DNA from: Phycisphaerales bacterium
GTDB taxonomy: Bacteria; Planctomycetota; Phycisphaerae; Phycisphaerales; SM1A02
Assembly (NCBI GenBank): GCA_030748455.1
Contig: JASMLY010000006.1
Coordinates: 3,060 to 67,059, forward strand
DNA: 64,000 nt
Direction of reading: 5' to 3'
Shown: in pieces, positions 1 to 8,601 of the stretch
Layout: every line of letters begins with the position of its first letter
How positions within the stretch are numbered: position 1 is the first letter of the stretch
The notes under the pieces: generated by a model
Told to the model about the DNA's origin: nothing
The model's database searches: none
What the model saw: only the letters and a program-made list of their open reading frames with translations
Program-made: the position numbers and the translations under genes

Positions 1-279
1 CCGTGGCAATTCTTCAACAACTCGGGGATCAGCGAGCCGTGCTGTATCTGTTGCAAACGGAATATCGTACGCACTTGCGAGTGCTTCGAGAACACCTGCG
101 TCATCGACATACCCCAACTCAACAAGAACTTCACCAATAAGTTTTCGCTCTTCACATTGCTTTTGTAGCGAGAGTGCTTGATCTAATTGTTCTTGTGTAA
201 TTTTTCCACTTTGCAATAACAACTGCCCAAGCGGAGCTTGAGAAGAAAGGTCAGTTGGAATTGAGATTGGTTTGTACAT
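1..279 (-). CDS. PilB/GspE-type pilus ATPase, N-terminal part (cut by window edge)
   Basis: Reading from the ATG at 279 to base 1 gives 93 uninterrupted residues starting MYKPISIPTDLSS. They contain the helical pattern of a GspE/MshE N-terminal domain: LGQLLLQSGKITQEQLDQAL, then IGEVLVELGYVDD, then LASAYDIPF. In PilB/GspE ATPases this domain precedes the RecA-like motor domain, and in MshE it binds cyclic-di-GMP. The Walker motifs would lie outside the window, so motor activity is inferred. The gene follows the STAS gene after an 8-base gap and is the last visible gene of the pilus cluster. Confidence 0.85.
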   Translation of the reverse strand, partial: MYKPISIPTDLSSQAPLGQLLLQSGKITQEQLDQALSLQKQCEERKLIGEVLVELGYVDDAGVLEALASAYDIPFATDTARLADPRVVEELPR

Positions 280-287
280 TGGTCTAT

Positions 288-623
288 TTATTTCAAACTT
301 TTTGCAGCGAGTTCTACACTTGGGTGTGAGCTAAACGCACCGTCGAGTCTTGTTAAGCGAAATATATTTTCAACACTCGAGGGTACACACGCCAATCGCA
401 AACGCACACCATTGTTTTTTGCTTCATCGGACAACCAAAGAAGCGACTCAAGCCCTACTGAATCAATCTGTTTTAATGCTGTGCAATCGACGACTATATC
501 GGACGAAAAGCTTTGTGTTGCTTCAAATATGTTCCGTCTGAAATTGTCGCTGCCATCTGCGGTCAGCTCCCCTTCTAGTTTTAAAACTGTTGCCGCGAGG
601 TGCTGTTCACTTAAGATATTCAT
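288..623 (-). CDS. STAS-domain protein (anti-sigma-antagonist type)
   Basis: The product is a 111-residue single STAS domain. It has a central IVVDCTALKQIDSVGLESLL segment, where the serine of DSVGL is at the position phosphorylated in SpoIIAA-like antagonists, followed by an RLACVPSSVENIFRLTRL helix. The ATG at 623 overlaps the TGA of the upstream HD-GYP gene (ATGA) and has GAAAGG 8 bases before it. A longer in-frame start at 680 would lie inside that gene and is not favoured. Position behind kinase, receiver and HD-GYP genes suggests a role in the same signalling chain. No kinase partner of the RsbW type is visible. Confidence 0.85.
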   Translation of the reverse strand: MNILSEQHLAATVLKLEGELTADGSDNFRRNIFEATQSFSSDIVVDCTALKQIDSVGLESLLWLSDEAKNNGVRLRLACVPSSVENIFRLTRLDGAFSSHPSVELAAKSLK

Positions 624-2251
624 GCTGCCAACCTTTCGTTTGTTTGCCCCGATTGGTGTTCGATCATGAGTTCTTCCCACTTAGAAAAATCAAGACGGAA
701 AAACAACTCTGACAACGCTGGATCAAACTGACCAGGTGTGGACCGTCTCATCTCATCAAGTACTGAAGTCCGTGTCATAGCGTTCCTATAGGTCCGGCTA
801 GAAGACATTGCATCAAACGTGTCAGCGATCGCGATGACCCGAGCAATAAGTGGAATATCCTCGCCAGAGAGCCCATGGGGATACCCTCCACCATCAAACC
901 GTTCATGGTGATGTAGCACGCCTCCGAGAATGTCGCTCATTTGAGGAATATCTCGCAGAATTCTCGAGCCAATTTCTGGATGTTGTTGCACGGCTTGATA
1001 TTCTTCATCAGTCAGTTTGCCCTTCTTTAAGAGCACTGATTCGGAAACACCAATCTTACCAATGTCGTGCACCAAACCAGCGATTCGAAATCTCTCTACT
1101 TGTGCATCTGTCAAACCAGCCGCATGGGCCAATTGTGCCGTAAGTAATGCCACTCTTTGAGAATGACCACAGGTGTAGCGATCTTTCGCATCGATAGAAG
1201 CTGTGAGTGCTTCAAGTGTTCCAAAAAACGTTGCGTTGAGATCCTCATACAACAGTGCGTTCTCTAAGAAAATACCAAGCTGAGATGCCGTTGCGCTTAG
1301 CATTTTTACATCTACTGATGATACCGTTGTGTCAGTACCCTGCTTTTCTGCAGCAATTAACGTGCCGATCACTTGCCCATCATTTTCAATTGGAACAACA
1401 ATTGTCCCATTGCCAAGACGCTGAGAAAGTTCGTCACCACTGTGCGCAATAATCGGGGTTTCGGGATAGATGTCACACGTCATGGCAGAAACAATGCTTG
1501 AAAGTTGTTGTTCATCGTTCTGAGTTTCACCACGAAATAGCAATGCATTGCCCGGGCGTGGTAGCCTGTTACCAGTACGTAATTGCACGCCCACCCAACC
1601 ATAGGGCATGTTCTTTAGTAACTCATCACAGACCAATTCTATGAACCGCTCTGGCTGATTGACTGAGTTCATACTGCCCGTAATCGTATATAAAAGGTTT
1701 ATTTCTTCATACGAGTCAGCAAGTTCTCTGCCAATATCTTCAATGACCCCTACGTTTTCACTATGTGATCGGTGTGAATTCCAAGCGAGTTGAAAAAGTG
1801 ACGAGAGGCGTGGGATGTCTTGGGGTGCAGCAGGAGGAAGATCGCGGATCATGTCTCTCACAACACCGACTTCCGCATTGGTTGCTTGGCATAGTGCATG
1901 AACATATTCACTCGCAAGTAATTCTTCTGTAACAATCAAAGCGACGGCGTATCCACTTGATCGACGAACGTTTGAAAGTGGAGTAGGAACGATCCACAAG
2001 CCAGGTATGACTTCAGTTGCAGAACAATCATCTACTTCTAAGCATTCTCTGCAACTTGCAGAAATCGCCGTCCGTACAATTGGTGAAGAGAGTAAGAGAT
2101 CTGCAAACCAATCATCTCCTCGTTTCGGCTCATGTTCGATTTTACCCATCATGGTGCATTCAACTACAACAAGTCCAGCACGACGAAGCTGTGTAAAAAC
2201 GTCGTTACGAGGAGCAATGCTAGATGATATGTTTTGCTCAAATGTGCTCAC
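620..2251 (-). CDS. GAF/HD-GYP cyclic-di-GMP phosphodiesterase
   Basis: The 543-residue protein has three parts. An N-terminal region (1-165) carries Cys67, Cys70 and Cys76 in a SCREC...DDC arrangement and looks like a small sensory module. A GAF-like domain covers about 200-335. A complete HD-GYP domain covers about 345-520, with HDIGK at 395-399, HHHERFDGGGYP at 447-458 and a later DTFDAMSSSRTYR segment. HD-GYP proteins hydrolyse cyclic-di-GMP, and the residues needed appear present. The start overlaps the stop of the receiver gene by ATGA, so the phosphorelay and this enzyme are probably cotranslated. There is no receiver domain of its own, and the adjacent single-domain receiver may take that role. 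Confidence 0.92.
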   Translation of the reverse strand: MSTFEQNISSSIAPRNDVFTQLRRAGLVVVECTMMGKIEHEPKRGDDWFADLLLSSPIVRTAISASCRECLEVDDCSATEVIPGLWIVPTPLSNVRRSSGYAVALIVTEELLASEYVHALCQATNAEVGVVRDMIRDLPPAAPQDIPRLSSLFQLAWNSHRSHSENVGVIEDIGRELADSYEEINLLYTITGSMNSVNQPERFIELVCDELLKNMPYGWVGVQLRTGNRLPRPGNALLFRGETQNDEQQLSSIVSAMTCDIYPETPIIAHSGDELSQRLGNGTIVVPIENDGQVIGTLIAAEKQGTDTTVSSVDVKMLSATASQLGIFLENALLYEDLNATFFGTLEALTASIDAKDRYTCGHSQRVALLTAQLAHAAGLTDAQVERFRIAGLVHDIGKIGVSESVLLKKGKLTDEEYQAVQQHPEIGSRILRDIPQMSDILGGVLHHHERFDGGGYPHGLSGEDIPLIARVIAIADTFDAMSSSRTYRNAMTRTSVLDEMRRSTPGQFDPALSELFFRLDFSKWEELMIEHQSGQTNERLAA

Positions 2252-2652
2252 GCTGCCTCCGATCTTTCAGAACCCTGCATAGGGAATCCTGCGAGAATTG
2301 ACATTGCTAATTCTGCAACACCGCGTGGGCTGAATGGTTTGCTTATCACCTCCCGCACGTTTGCTATTTCAGTATCACTAGAAGTGAGCGTATGGCCACG
2401 CGCTGTGATCACAACAACGGGAACGTGTTTTGTTGATGTATTTTCAACAAGTGCAGTACAAAGTTCAATGCCATTCATGTATGGCATTTGAATGTCTGTG
2501 ATAATTAAATCTGGAACACACTCTGTTGCTTGTCTCAGTGCGTCTTCACCATCCACAGCTGTTGAAACATCAAAGCCGCAGTTACGAAGTTTGAGCGATA
2601 GTACCTGTAAGATATGTGTTTCGTCGTCTACGACGAGTACTCGATGAGCCAT
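2248..2652 (-). CDS. Single-domain CheY-like response regulator
   Basis: The protein has 134 residues and is a receiver domain only. The acidic pair is D9/D10, the phospho-acceptor is D53 (LIITDIQMP), the switch threonine is T83 and the conserved lysine is K105 (ISKPF). There is no output domain. The gene overlaps the histidine kinase stop by one base upstream and the HD-GYP start by four bases downstream. It is therefore the likely link between the kinase and the phosphodiesterase. Confidence 0.93.
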   Translation of the reverse strand: MAHRVLVVDDETHILQVLSLKLRNCGFDVSTAVDGEDALRQATECVPDLIITDIQMPYMNGIELCTALVENTSTKHVPVVVITARGHTLTSSDTEIANVREVISKPFSPRGVAELAMSILAGFPMQGSERSEAA

Positions 2653-3935
2653 TACGCTGCTACCCTTCCTGTTCGTTCAACCATCGGAATCGTGAACCAA
2701 AATCGTGATCCCATCCCTAAAGTTGAATCTAAGCCAATTTGTCCACCGTGAAGTGTTTCTACGATGTGGCGACACAAGTTCAAACCGAGCCCCGTGCCGT
2801 TTGCAATTCTTCGATAGTTCTCAACGCGATAAAATTTATCGAATACTTTTTCTGTTTCCTCTGGACCTATACCCAGACCTGTGTCCGAAACTGATAGGTG
2901 TAAACTTCGCGTCAGGTGGTCTGCATCTGCTGACACTGTAATTCGTCCCCCCTGTGGGGTGTATTTGATTGCATTCGAAAGAAGATTCACGATCACTTGG
3001 TAGAGCATGTCACTGTCTCCATTCACCGAGAGATCTACTTTTGCAAGTTGTGTGTGAATATCTAATTCTTTTTCTTTCGCCTGATGCGCCATGCTTGAAA
3101 CTGCTCGCTGAACAAGCTCGCTCACTTCTACTTTCTCTCGTTCAATGTGCATCAGCCCCGCTTCAATTCGACTGATATTTAACAAGTTGTCAATTAATCT
3201 ACGCAATCGACCTGTTTCTGTAGAGATGACAGAATAAAACTCTTGTCTCGCGTTTTCATCAGCGGCATCTCCATCAACAAGCATTTCGATGTATGCAGAA
3301 ATTGATGACAAAGGAGTACGCAGTTCATGACTCGCTTTTGAAACAAAATCACTTTTGAGTCGCGCAATTTCTCGTTCACGAGACAAATCGCGTAGCACTG
3401 TAACTACTGCGTGCATTGGCTCTTCTTGTCCTCCAACAGATTGAAGATGCACTTCGTAAGAAACTGTCTCACCGTTAAATGACAGTTCTTGTTCACAAAG
3501 TCTGCCACCAGTTGGCAGCCCGTTGCGAGCAGAAGATATGGTTGAGGCCAATTGGTGGTCATTGACTATGTCGGTCATCACCTTGCCAGCTGCTTCATCC
3601 GGCGAGACGTTGAGTAAACCACTCGCTGCTGAATTTGCATGAAGAATCTCCCCATGTGCATCACATACGATGACAGCATCACGAAGCACATCGAAGACAG
3701 CTTCGGCTTGCCGACGGCGAGTTCGATCGATACAACCATGAATACGGGCAGTTTCGCTCTCGTTTTTAGCAGACTCAATCTCGTGCACAACGTGTTCGAT
3801 TTCACGCTTCGCTGTTTGTAACTGCACATACCAATACCGAGCAAGCGCAATTGACGCTACAGCAAGGAGGCTCGCAAGAGCAAGAATCAGAATGGTGATA
3901 GAGGTCGTGGTCACGGCGAATATCTCAGGCTTCAA
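2652..3935 (-). CDS. Membrane PAS sensor histidine kinase
   Basis: The 427-residue protein has one transmembrane segment at about 11-33, a short coiled linker and a PAS domain at about 77-185. A HisKA domain carries H203 in KASHELRTPLSS, and an HATPase domain has an N box (NLLSNAIKY), G1 (DTGLGIG, 351-357) and G2 (GTGLGL, 380-385). This is the PhoR/ResE type of architecture with no periplasmic sensor loop, so the signal is probably read by the PAS domain or the membrane. It is followed directly by the receiver gene. It starts 20 bases after the TPR lipoprotein, inside the pilus gene row. Confidence 0.93.
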   Translation of the reverse strand: MKPEIFAVTTTSITILILALASLLAVASIALARYWYVQLQTAKREIEHVVHEIESAKNESETARIHGCIDRTRRRQAEAVFDVLRDAVIVCDAHGEILHANSAASGLLNVSPDEAAGKVMTDIVNDHQLASTISSARNGLPTGGRLCEQELSFNGETVSYEVHLQSVGGQEEPMHAVVTVLRDLSREREIARLKSDFVSKASHELRTPLSSISAYIEMLVDGDAADENARQEFYSVISTETGRLRRLIDNLLNISRIEAGLMHIEREKVEVSELVQRAVSSMAHQAKEKELDIHTQLAKVDLSVNGDSDMLYQVIVNLLSNAIKYTPQGGRITVSADADHLTRSLHLSVSDTGLGIGPEETEKVFDKFYRVENYRRIANGTGLGLNLCRHIVETLHGGQIGLDSTLGMGSRFWFTIPMVERTGRVAA

Positions 3936-3955
3936 TGCCTAAGATTTCGCTCGTC

Positions 3956-5176
3956 TTAGGGGTATTGAGGCAGTTGTTGGGGAACGGTCACCATGGGCTC
4001 GCTTCCCTCGACGAGCCCTAGGATCGGTTCCTCAGCAAGTATCTCGGCTGTTTTTGCAGGCATATTTGCTACTTCTTGCGGATCAATCGCATTTTTCCCA
4101 CCTAGTTGTTCAGAAGCAGTTGCGATCCAATGGGCGATCTCACCATTTTCAGCGAGCGATTGTGCTGTAGCAAAGGATTGTGCGGCCAAATCGACGTTTC
4201 CACTCTGCTTCGCTGCTATTCCAAGAAACAAGGGACCCTCTACGCGACTTGGTGTGAGTGTACAAATTTCTGATCCACATTGCTTCAACCTCCGATAATC
4301 ACCCATTTTCCACGAAATGTATCCAAGGTCTATCCACGCATCTGCATCCTGGGGCGACTCACGAGTCACAGTGAGGCATACATCCCTTCCCTCAATAAGG
4401 CGGCCTGTTGCAGCAAGGCTTTTTCCTTTGATTCTCCTTTGCAAAGACGTGAGTGCTGTCTCAGAAGTCATCTCGAATTCCCGAAACGTCATCAAACATT
4501 CTGCATACAACCCTGCTTGGAACTGAGCAACAATCAAATCAGAAACAAGAATTAAGTCATCATTCCCTAAAGCTTTGGAGTCCGCCAAATACTGGGCTGC
4601 AAGACTTGGGTTGCCTATTCGCAAGTAAATCTGTCCAAGTAACGCGGGGATTGAGGCTTGATGTTTAAATGTATGATCAGAATGTAGAAGTGCAATTGCC
4701 TCATCGATTCGATCAAGTGAAACGAGTGTCTCTGCTTTTGCGAGGAAAAACTGCGCGTGCGATTCGTCGTTTTCCGAAGCAGTCGAATAGGCTTGAAGTG
4801 CAGCCTCGTCATCACCCCACCGTTGATACAACACACCTAGTAAATACTGTGGGTGTGCACTTTCTGGGTTTAAACTCGATGCCAACTCAAACGATTTTTT
4901 TGCATCGTCAAGTTTGTGTTGCTCGAGAAGGATGCGGCCACGTAATTGATGATACTCTGCTTTTTCTGGGTATCGAGTAATTGCGACACCAATCGTCGAA
5001 AGTGCTGAAGAAAGCTGACCAACTTCAAATTGCTGACGAGCTTGTTGGGAAGCAAGGTCTGCGTTCACAAGATCCATCCGATCATGCGCTTTTTGTCTCG
5101 CTACTTTGCCTACTTTCGAAGGGCCAGTACAACCTAAAATAAAAACACAAACTGCAGCGAGGATGAACTGCTTCAT
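3956..5176 (-). CDS. TPR lipoprotein of the pilus cluster (PilF/Tad-like)
   Basis: The 406-residue product has a signal peptide ending in a lipobox (FILGC, Cys16), followed by about eight TPR-like helical pairs, such as AEYHQLRGRILLEQHKLDDA and SAHPQYLLGVLYQRWGDDEA. Its start overlaps the secretin stop by four bases. TPR lipoproteins of the PilF/PilW type assist outer-membrane insertion and multimerisation of the secretin. The tight coupling to pilQ makes that role likely here, but it is inferred from position and repeat type. Confidence 0.85.
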   Translation of the reverse strand: MKQFILAAVCVFILGCTGPSKVGKVARQKAHDRMDLVNADLASQQARQQFEVGQLSSALSTIGVAITRYPEKAEYHQLRGRILLEQHKLDDAKKSFELASSLNPESAHPQYLLGVLYQRWGDDEAALQAYSTASENDESHAQFFLAKAETLVSLDRIDEAIALLHSDHTFKHQASIPALLGQIYLRIGNPSLAAQYLADSKALGNDDLILVSDLIVAQFQAGLYAECLMTFREFEMTSETALTSLQRRIKGKSLAATGRLIEGRDVCLTVTRESPQDADAWIDLGYISWKMGDYRRLKQCGSEICTLTPSRVEGPLFLGIAAKQSGNVDLAAQSFATAQSLAENGEIAHWIATASEQLGGKNAIDPQEVANMPAKTAEILAEEPILGLVEGSEPMVTVPQQLPQYP

Positions 5177-6870
5177 GGTGATACCTCCACAGAAGTCACG
5201 CTATTGTTGTGTTCTGCAAGCAATTCTCTTAACAGATCCCTTTCCCAAATCGAAACGGATTCATCTGTAATATTCTCTCTTAGGCGAAGCATTTCTGGTT
5301 GTACCTTTGACGTTCGAAGTGAGAGGTTTGTCCAATAGAGAGCTTGATCCAATTCACCGTCGCGATAGGCGTCAAGCGCATCGCGATTGTAATTTGCTGT
5401 AAGTTGGTCACGAGAAAATGGCAAGAGCCCCGAGCGGGCACCTACTCGAACAGACTCTACAACTTTGAGTGAATCTTTACCAGATTCCCATAGCCGCTCG
5501 TCTGGAATGATTGATGGTGTGAGCAGGAAGATTACCTCTTCTTTGGCCACCTGATCGTCTTGCCCTCGAAATGCGTTGCCAAGTAGTGGAATATCTCCAA
5601 GTAACGGAACTTGATTCCTAGAAACGACAGTGCTTTCTCTAAACAAGCCACCAAGGATGATTGTCTCTCCATCACGACACCGCACATTCGTCATCAGTTG
5701 TTGTGTGATTTCGTCTGGAACAGATTGCCCACCATCAGTTCGAAGTGTTGCTGAGGAAACGTTCGGTTGCAACTCTAATCTGATCATGCCATCAGGTGAG
5801 ATAAAAGGGCGAAACACAAGATGAATACCAGTGTCTAAAAACTCCACCGACTGTGTGGTACTCGTGTCAGTTTGAACGGAAGATAAATACCCAACACGCG
5901 TGCCGATCAGCACCTCCGCTCGCTGCCTGTTCAAACATGTCACACGCGGTCGCGCGAGAACAGTTGTGTCGACAACTTGATCGAGCACACGAAGAAATGC
6001 ACCCACATGATCTTTAATCACACCCGCCTTAAGTCCTCCCGAGAGCGGAGTCTCTGTTTGCCCTACGCCGGATGACATTGCACTTGCATTCGTTGTGCCA
6101 AAGGAGCCAGATATGAGATCATTTGCAGCAGCTAACGGACCCCCTGCGATACTTCCAATGTTGATGTTGGAGAGCGCCGTAAAATCAACGCCAAACTCAT
6201 TATCCTCGTCCACACTCGTTTGCACAACGGTTGCTTCAACGACAACTTGGAGCGGTGGCGTATCTAATTCGCTAAGAAGTGTCGCTATTGCTTCAAGGTT
6301 TTCTGGATAATCATTAATCACCAATTTACTTGTCCAGGCATACGTATCTGCCCCTCCATCTTTCATCGATGGTTGGTACCCCGCCTCAACTGTTCCTCGA
6401 AAGGCAGCCTTACCATCATCACTAAGAAGTGGTTTCACAAATTCATCCGCGTCTGCGGCAGATAGATATTGCAATTCGTAAATTCGACTCTCTTTTTTTC
6501 GTCTTGCTTTCTCAATCGTCTCAAGCTCATCCATCGTATAGACGTAGACGAAGTTGCCTTCTTCCACGTATCCAAAACCGTTAACTCTTAATATTGCGTC
6601 GAGCGCTTCATTGAACGTTACATCGTAGAGGTTTGCAGATACAACTCCTGCAACACTGTTCGATGCAATAATATTTCTTCTGCTTTGGATCGCAAGCATT
6701 TCAAGAACTTGCGTAACCTCTGTTTCATTGACAACAAGATCGACAGTACCAAACTCATCAACAATAACTTCAGAATCTACCGTGTTCTCTTCAAGTGGAA
6801 CAACCGACTCCTGCCCAAGGGCAGTTTGTGCTACAAACAAACATATGAGTAAAAATGTGGTGTGCTTCAT
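5173..6870 (-). CDS. pilQ: Secretin, PilQ/GspD family
   Basis: The 565-residue protein has a signal peptide (residues 1-19, ending ALGQ), an STN-type domain at about 42-110, a short N-domain at about 130-205 and the secretin barrel at about 205-455. The barrel shows the family motif VPLLGDIPLLGNAF at 421-434 and the GETIILGGL strand. It would form the outer-membrane channel for the pilus. After the barrel comes an unusual tail of about 110 residues with a TPR-like helix (DALDAYRDGELDQALYWTNL). The gene lies 33 bases behind the broken pilP-like gene and overlaps the TPR lipoprotein. Confidence 0.93.
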   Translation of the reverse strand: MKHTTFLLICLFVAQTALGQESVVPLEENTVDSEVIVDEFGTVDLVVNETEVTQVLEMLAIQSRRNIIASNSVAGVVSANLYDVTFNEALDAILRVNGFGYVEEGNFVYVYTMDELETIEKARRKKESRIYELQYLSAADADEFVKPLLSDDGKAAFRGTVEAGYQPSMKDGGADTYAWTSKLVINDYPENLEAIATLLSELDTPPLQVVVEATVVQTSVDEDNEFGVDFTALSNINIGSIAGGPLAAANDLISGSFGTTNASAMSSGVGQTETPLSGGLKAGVIKDHVGAFLRVLDQVVDTTVLARPRVTCLNRQRAEVLIGTRVGYLSSVQTDTSTTQSVEFLDTGIHLVFRPFISPDGMIRLELQPNVSSATLRTDGGQSVPDEITQQLMTNVRCRDGETIILGGLFRESTVVSRNQVPLLGDIPLLGNAFRGQDDQVAKEEVIFLLTPSIIPDERLWESGKDSLKVVESVRVGARSGLLPFSRDQLTANYNRDALDAYRDGELDQALYWTNLSLRTSKVQPEMLRLRENITDESVSIWERDLLRELLAEHNNSVTSVEVSP

Positions 6871-6903
6871 GGTTGCGCATCTCCATTCGCGCAGCCATCA
6901 CCC

Positions 6904-7446
6904 CTAGCGGCGAGGAGGCGCGATTGTCAGTTCATATCGGCGGTCTCCAGCGAATATGATGACAGAACGGCGATGAACTTTTTCGAGTACCAGTGGGGTC
7001 GCAATGGATGGAGGGGATAGAACGTCACCTATGCCGAATACTCGGCCGTTGATCATTGCAATATCACCCATGATTGCTTCTAATTCCAACGCTGCTACTG
7101 CTTCCTGCTCAGATCCACTTCCTGTGATACCAACGTGATCCTTGTGATTATCGGTCGTTTAAGTTATTATTGGGAACGCAACTTCACTCACTTGAAATGG
7201 ATCTCTCATTGGTGTTTGGTCTAACCATATTGGATAGGCTGCTTCATGGTTATCGGATGCGATGTTTGATGCGACAGTTGCTTGCTCTGAAGGGGCCGCT
7301 ATAGCGGTCCGTGGTGGTCTAGCGATCACAATGATTCGTGCCCAAAGCAACAGGCCAACAAGGAGAAGCCCGCAAAATACTCCGAACTGTTTTCGATCAT
7401 TCGTCATTTGCAACCATAACCGAGTCAATCGTGTTTTCATCTTCAT
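6904..7446 (-). pseudogene. PilP/GspB-like pilus assembly gene interrupted by an in-frame TAA
   Basis: A continuous frame of 181 codons runs from the ATG at 7446 (GGAGG nine bases upstream) to the stop at 6904. It is interrupted by TAA at 7159-7161, codon 96. The first part (95 aa) has a TM helix at about 19-37 and ends in MRDPFQVSEVAFPIIT. After the stop the same frame resumes at once (TTDNHKDHVGI) and contains EAIMGDIAMINGRVFGIGDV, the periplasmic OB/HR-like motif of GspB/PilP/GspC proteins, ending YELTIAPPRR. The position between pilO and pilQ is that of pilP. It is either a nonsense-mutated gene, a sequencing error, a readthrough case or two separately started pieces. TTG at 7089 and ATG at 7071 are possible restarts, both with weak ribosome sites. 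Confidence 0.75.
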
Positions 7447-7447
7447 T

Positions 7448-8005
7448 TCAACGATCCTCCACTGGGTCGAATGGAGCGTGCAAACCAACAGCTGCTTGTA
7501 ACGCACCTACTGTTGAATCTAATTCGCTCTCTGGCCTTGCGATCCGCAATGAACTCACACGAATGAGCCGCCCCATGGACTCGGCCTGTTCGATCACGCT
7601 GTACACAGCTTCAAAATCTGCTTCCATTGCAATCGCTAATGGCTGCACATAGAAACCATCATCAGATGTTTTTTGAGTAGTAGATCCTGCTACAAAACTC
7701 TGATCAAGAACGTGCATTCCATCAACATTCATTGATAAGGCTTGAACAATCTGAGCAGTATCTGGTGTAGCAGGGACTGCCTTATACTCTTCTTTCACTT
7801 TCATCGACAGGGCTTCATATTCATCTCGCATCTGTTGCACTTCGATTTGCCGTCGTTCTAGTTTGCTAATCCGATCCTCCAATCGAGTTGCTTCTTCAAC
7901 GTCACTTTGAGCAGATTTATAGTTTGGCATCGCAATACAAAGCAATACAAACACCGCAAGAGCGAACGTCCCGATGAGCATCCAACGTTCTTTTGCCGCT
8001 GTCAT
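7448..8005 (-). CDS. pilO: Pilus assembly protein PilO
   Basis: The 185-residue protein has an N-terminal TM helix at about 10-27, a coiled coil at about 35-75 (EEATRLEDRISKLERRQIEV) and a small ferredoxin-like periplasmic domain. This is the PilO/GspM layout. It should form the inner-membrane alignment complex with PilN. The start overlaps the pilN stop (ATGA) and is preceded by AGGAG at a 7-base spacing. The following pilP-like ATG begins one base after this gene's TGA. Confidence 0.85.
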   Translation of the reverse strand: MTAAKERWMLIGTFALAVFVLLCIAMPNYKSAQSDVEEATRLEDRISKLERRQIEVQQMRDEYEALSMKVKEEYKAVPATPDTAQIVQALSMNVDGMHVLDQSFVAGSTTQKTSDDGFYVQPLAIAMEADFEAVYSVIEQAESMGRLIRVSSLRIARPESELDSTVGALQAAVGLHAPFDPVEDR

Positions 8006-8601
8006 TTTTGTTCTCCTGCAATAGCAATCGATGTTTGCACATCCCAGTTTTTTGTCAAATCGATTGAAAAACTCATTCGAAACCCACGGGCTCGCACACC
8101 ACGAACCGTACGTGAACGGCTGAAATCCATTGTTACATCTTCAAACGGTTGCTTTGATTGGAACTCAGAAACAACAGAAGCAATTGACTCATCATTTGAT
8201 CCAAAGCCAGCAATATAGCCAGAGAGGAGTTGGTCATCTGGAGAATTCATCACATCGATTGACAATTCTTCAATCGTTACATTCTTGGGAAGAGTGTTTG
8301 CTATCGTTGAGACGATTTCACTCATTGCAATTGGCAATTTTGTAGCGTTGTATTTTTCCACGAATGATTCAAGTTTTAGCTTCTTAAGTTCTAACGTCGT
8401 TGCGTCTGCCTCTACTTCGAGGGCTCCATTCGCTCTTGCTTGTGCAACAATAAGTTTCTCGGTCGCATTGCTTAATGAGAGACGAGAGTGTGTTGCAATG
8501 ACTACAACTGCAATCAATGATGCGATCACAACTATTGCTACTCTGCTTGACCTCTTACGATTTTTACTTCGTAATACATACTGTTCTGGCAATAAATTCA
8601 T
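8002..8601 (-). CDS. pilN: Pilus assembly protein PilN
   Basis: The 199-residue product begins MNLLPEQYVLRSKNRKRSSR, the usual short cytoplasmic stretch of PilN. In the family the INLLP-like N-terminus is what docks into PilM. A TM helix (22-38), a coiled coil and a compact periplasmic domain (NVTIEELSIDV onward) follow. Gene order pilM-pilN-pilO with four-base overlaps at both junctions supports the call. Confidence 0.88.
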   Translation of the reverse strand: MNLLPEQYVLRSKNRKRSSRVAIVVIASLIAVVVIATHSRLSLSNATEKLIVAQARANGALEVEADATTLELKKLKLESFVEKYNATKLPIAMSEIVSTIANTLPKNVTIEELSIDVMNSPDDQLLSGYIAGFGSNDESIASVVSEFQSKQPFEDVTMDFSRSRTVRGVRARGFRMSFSIDLTKNWDVQTSIAIAGEQK

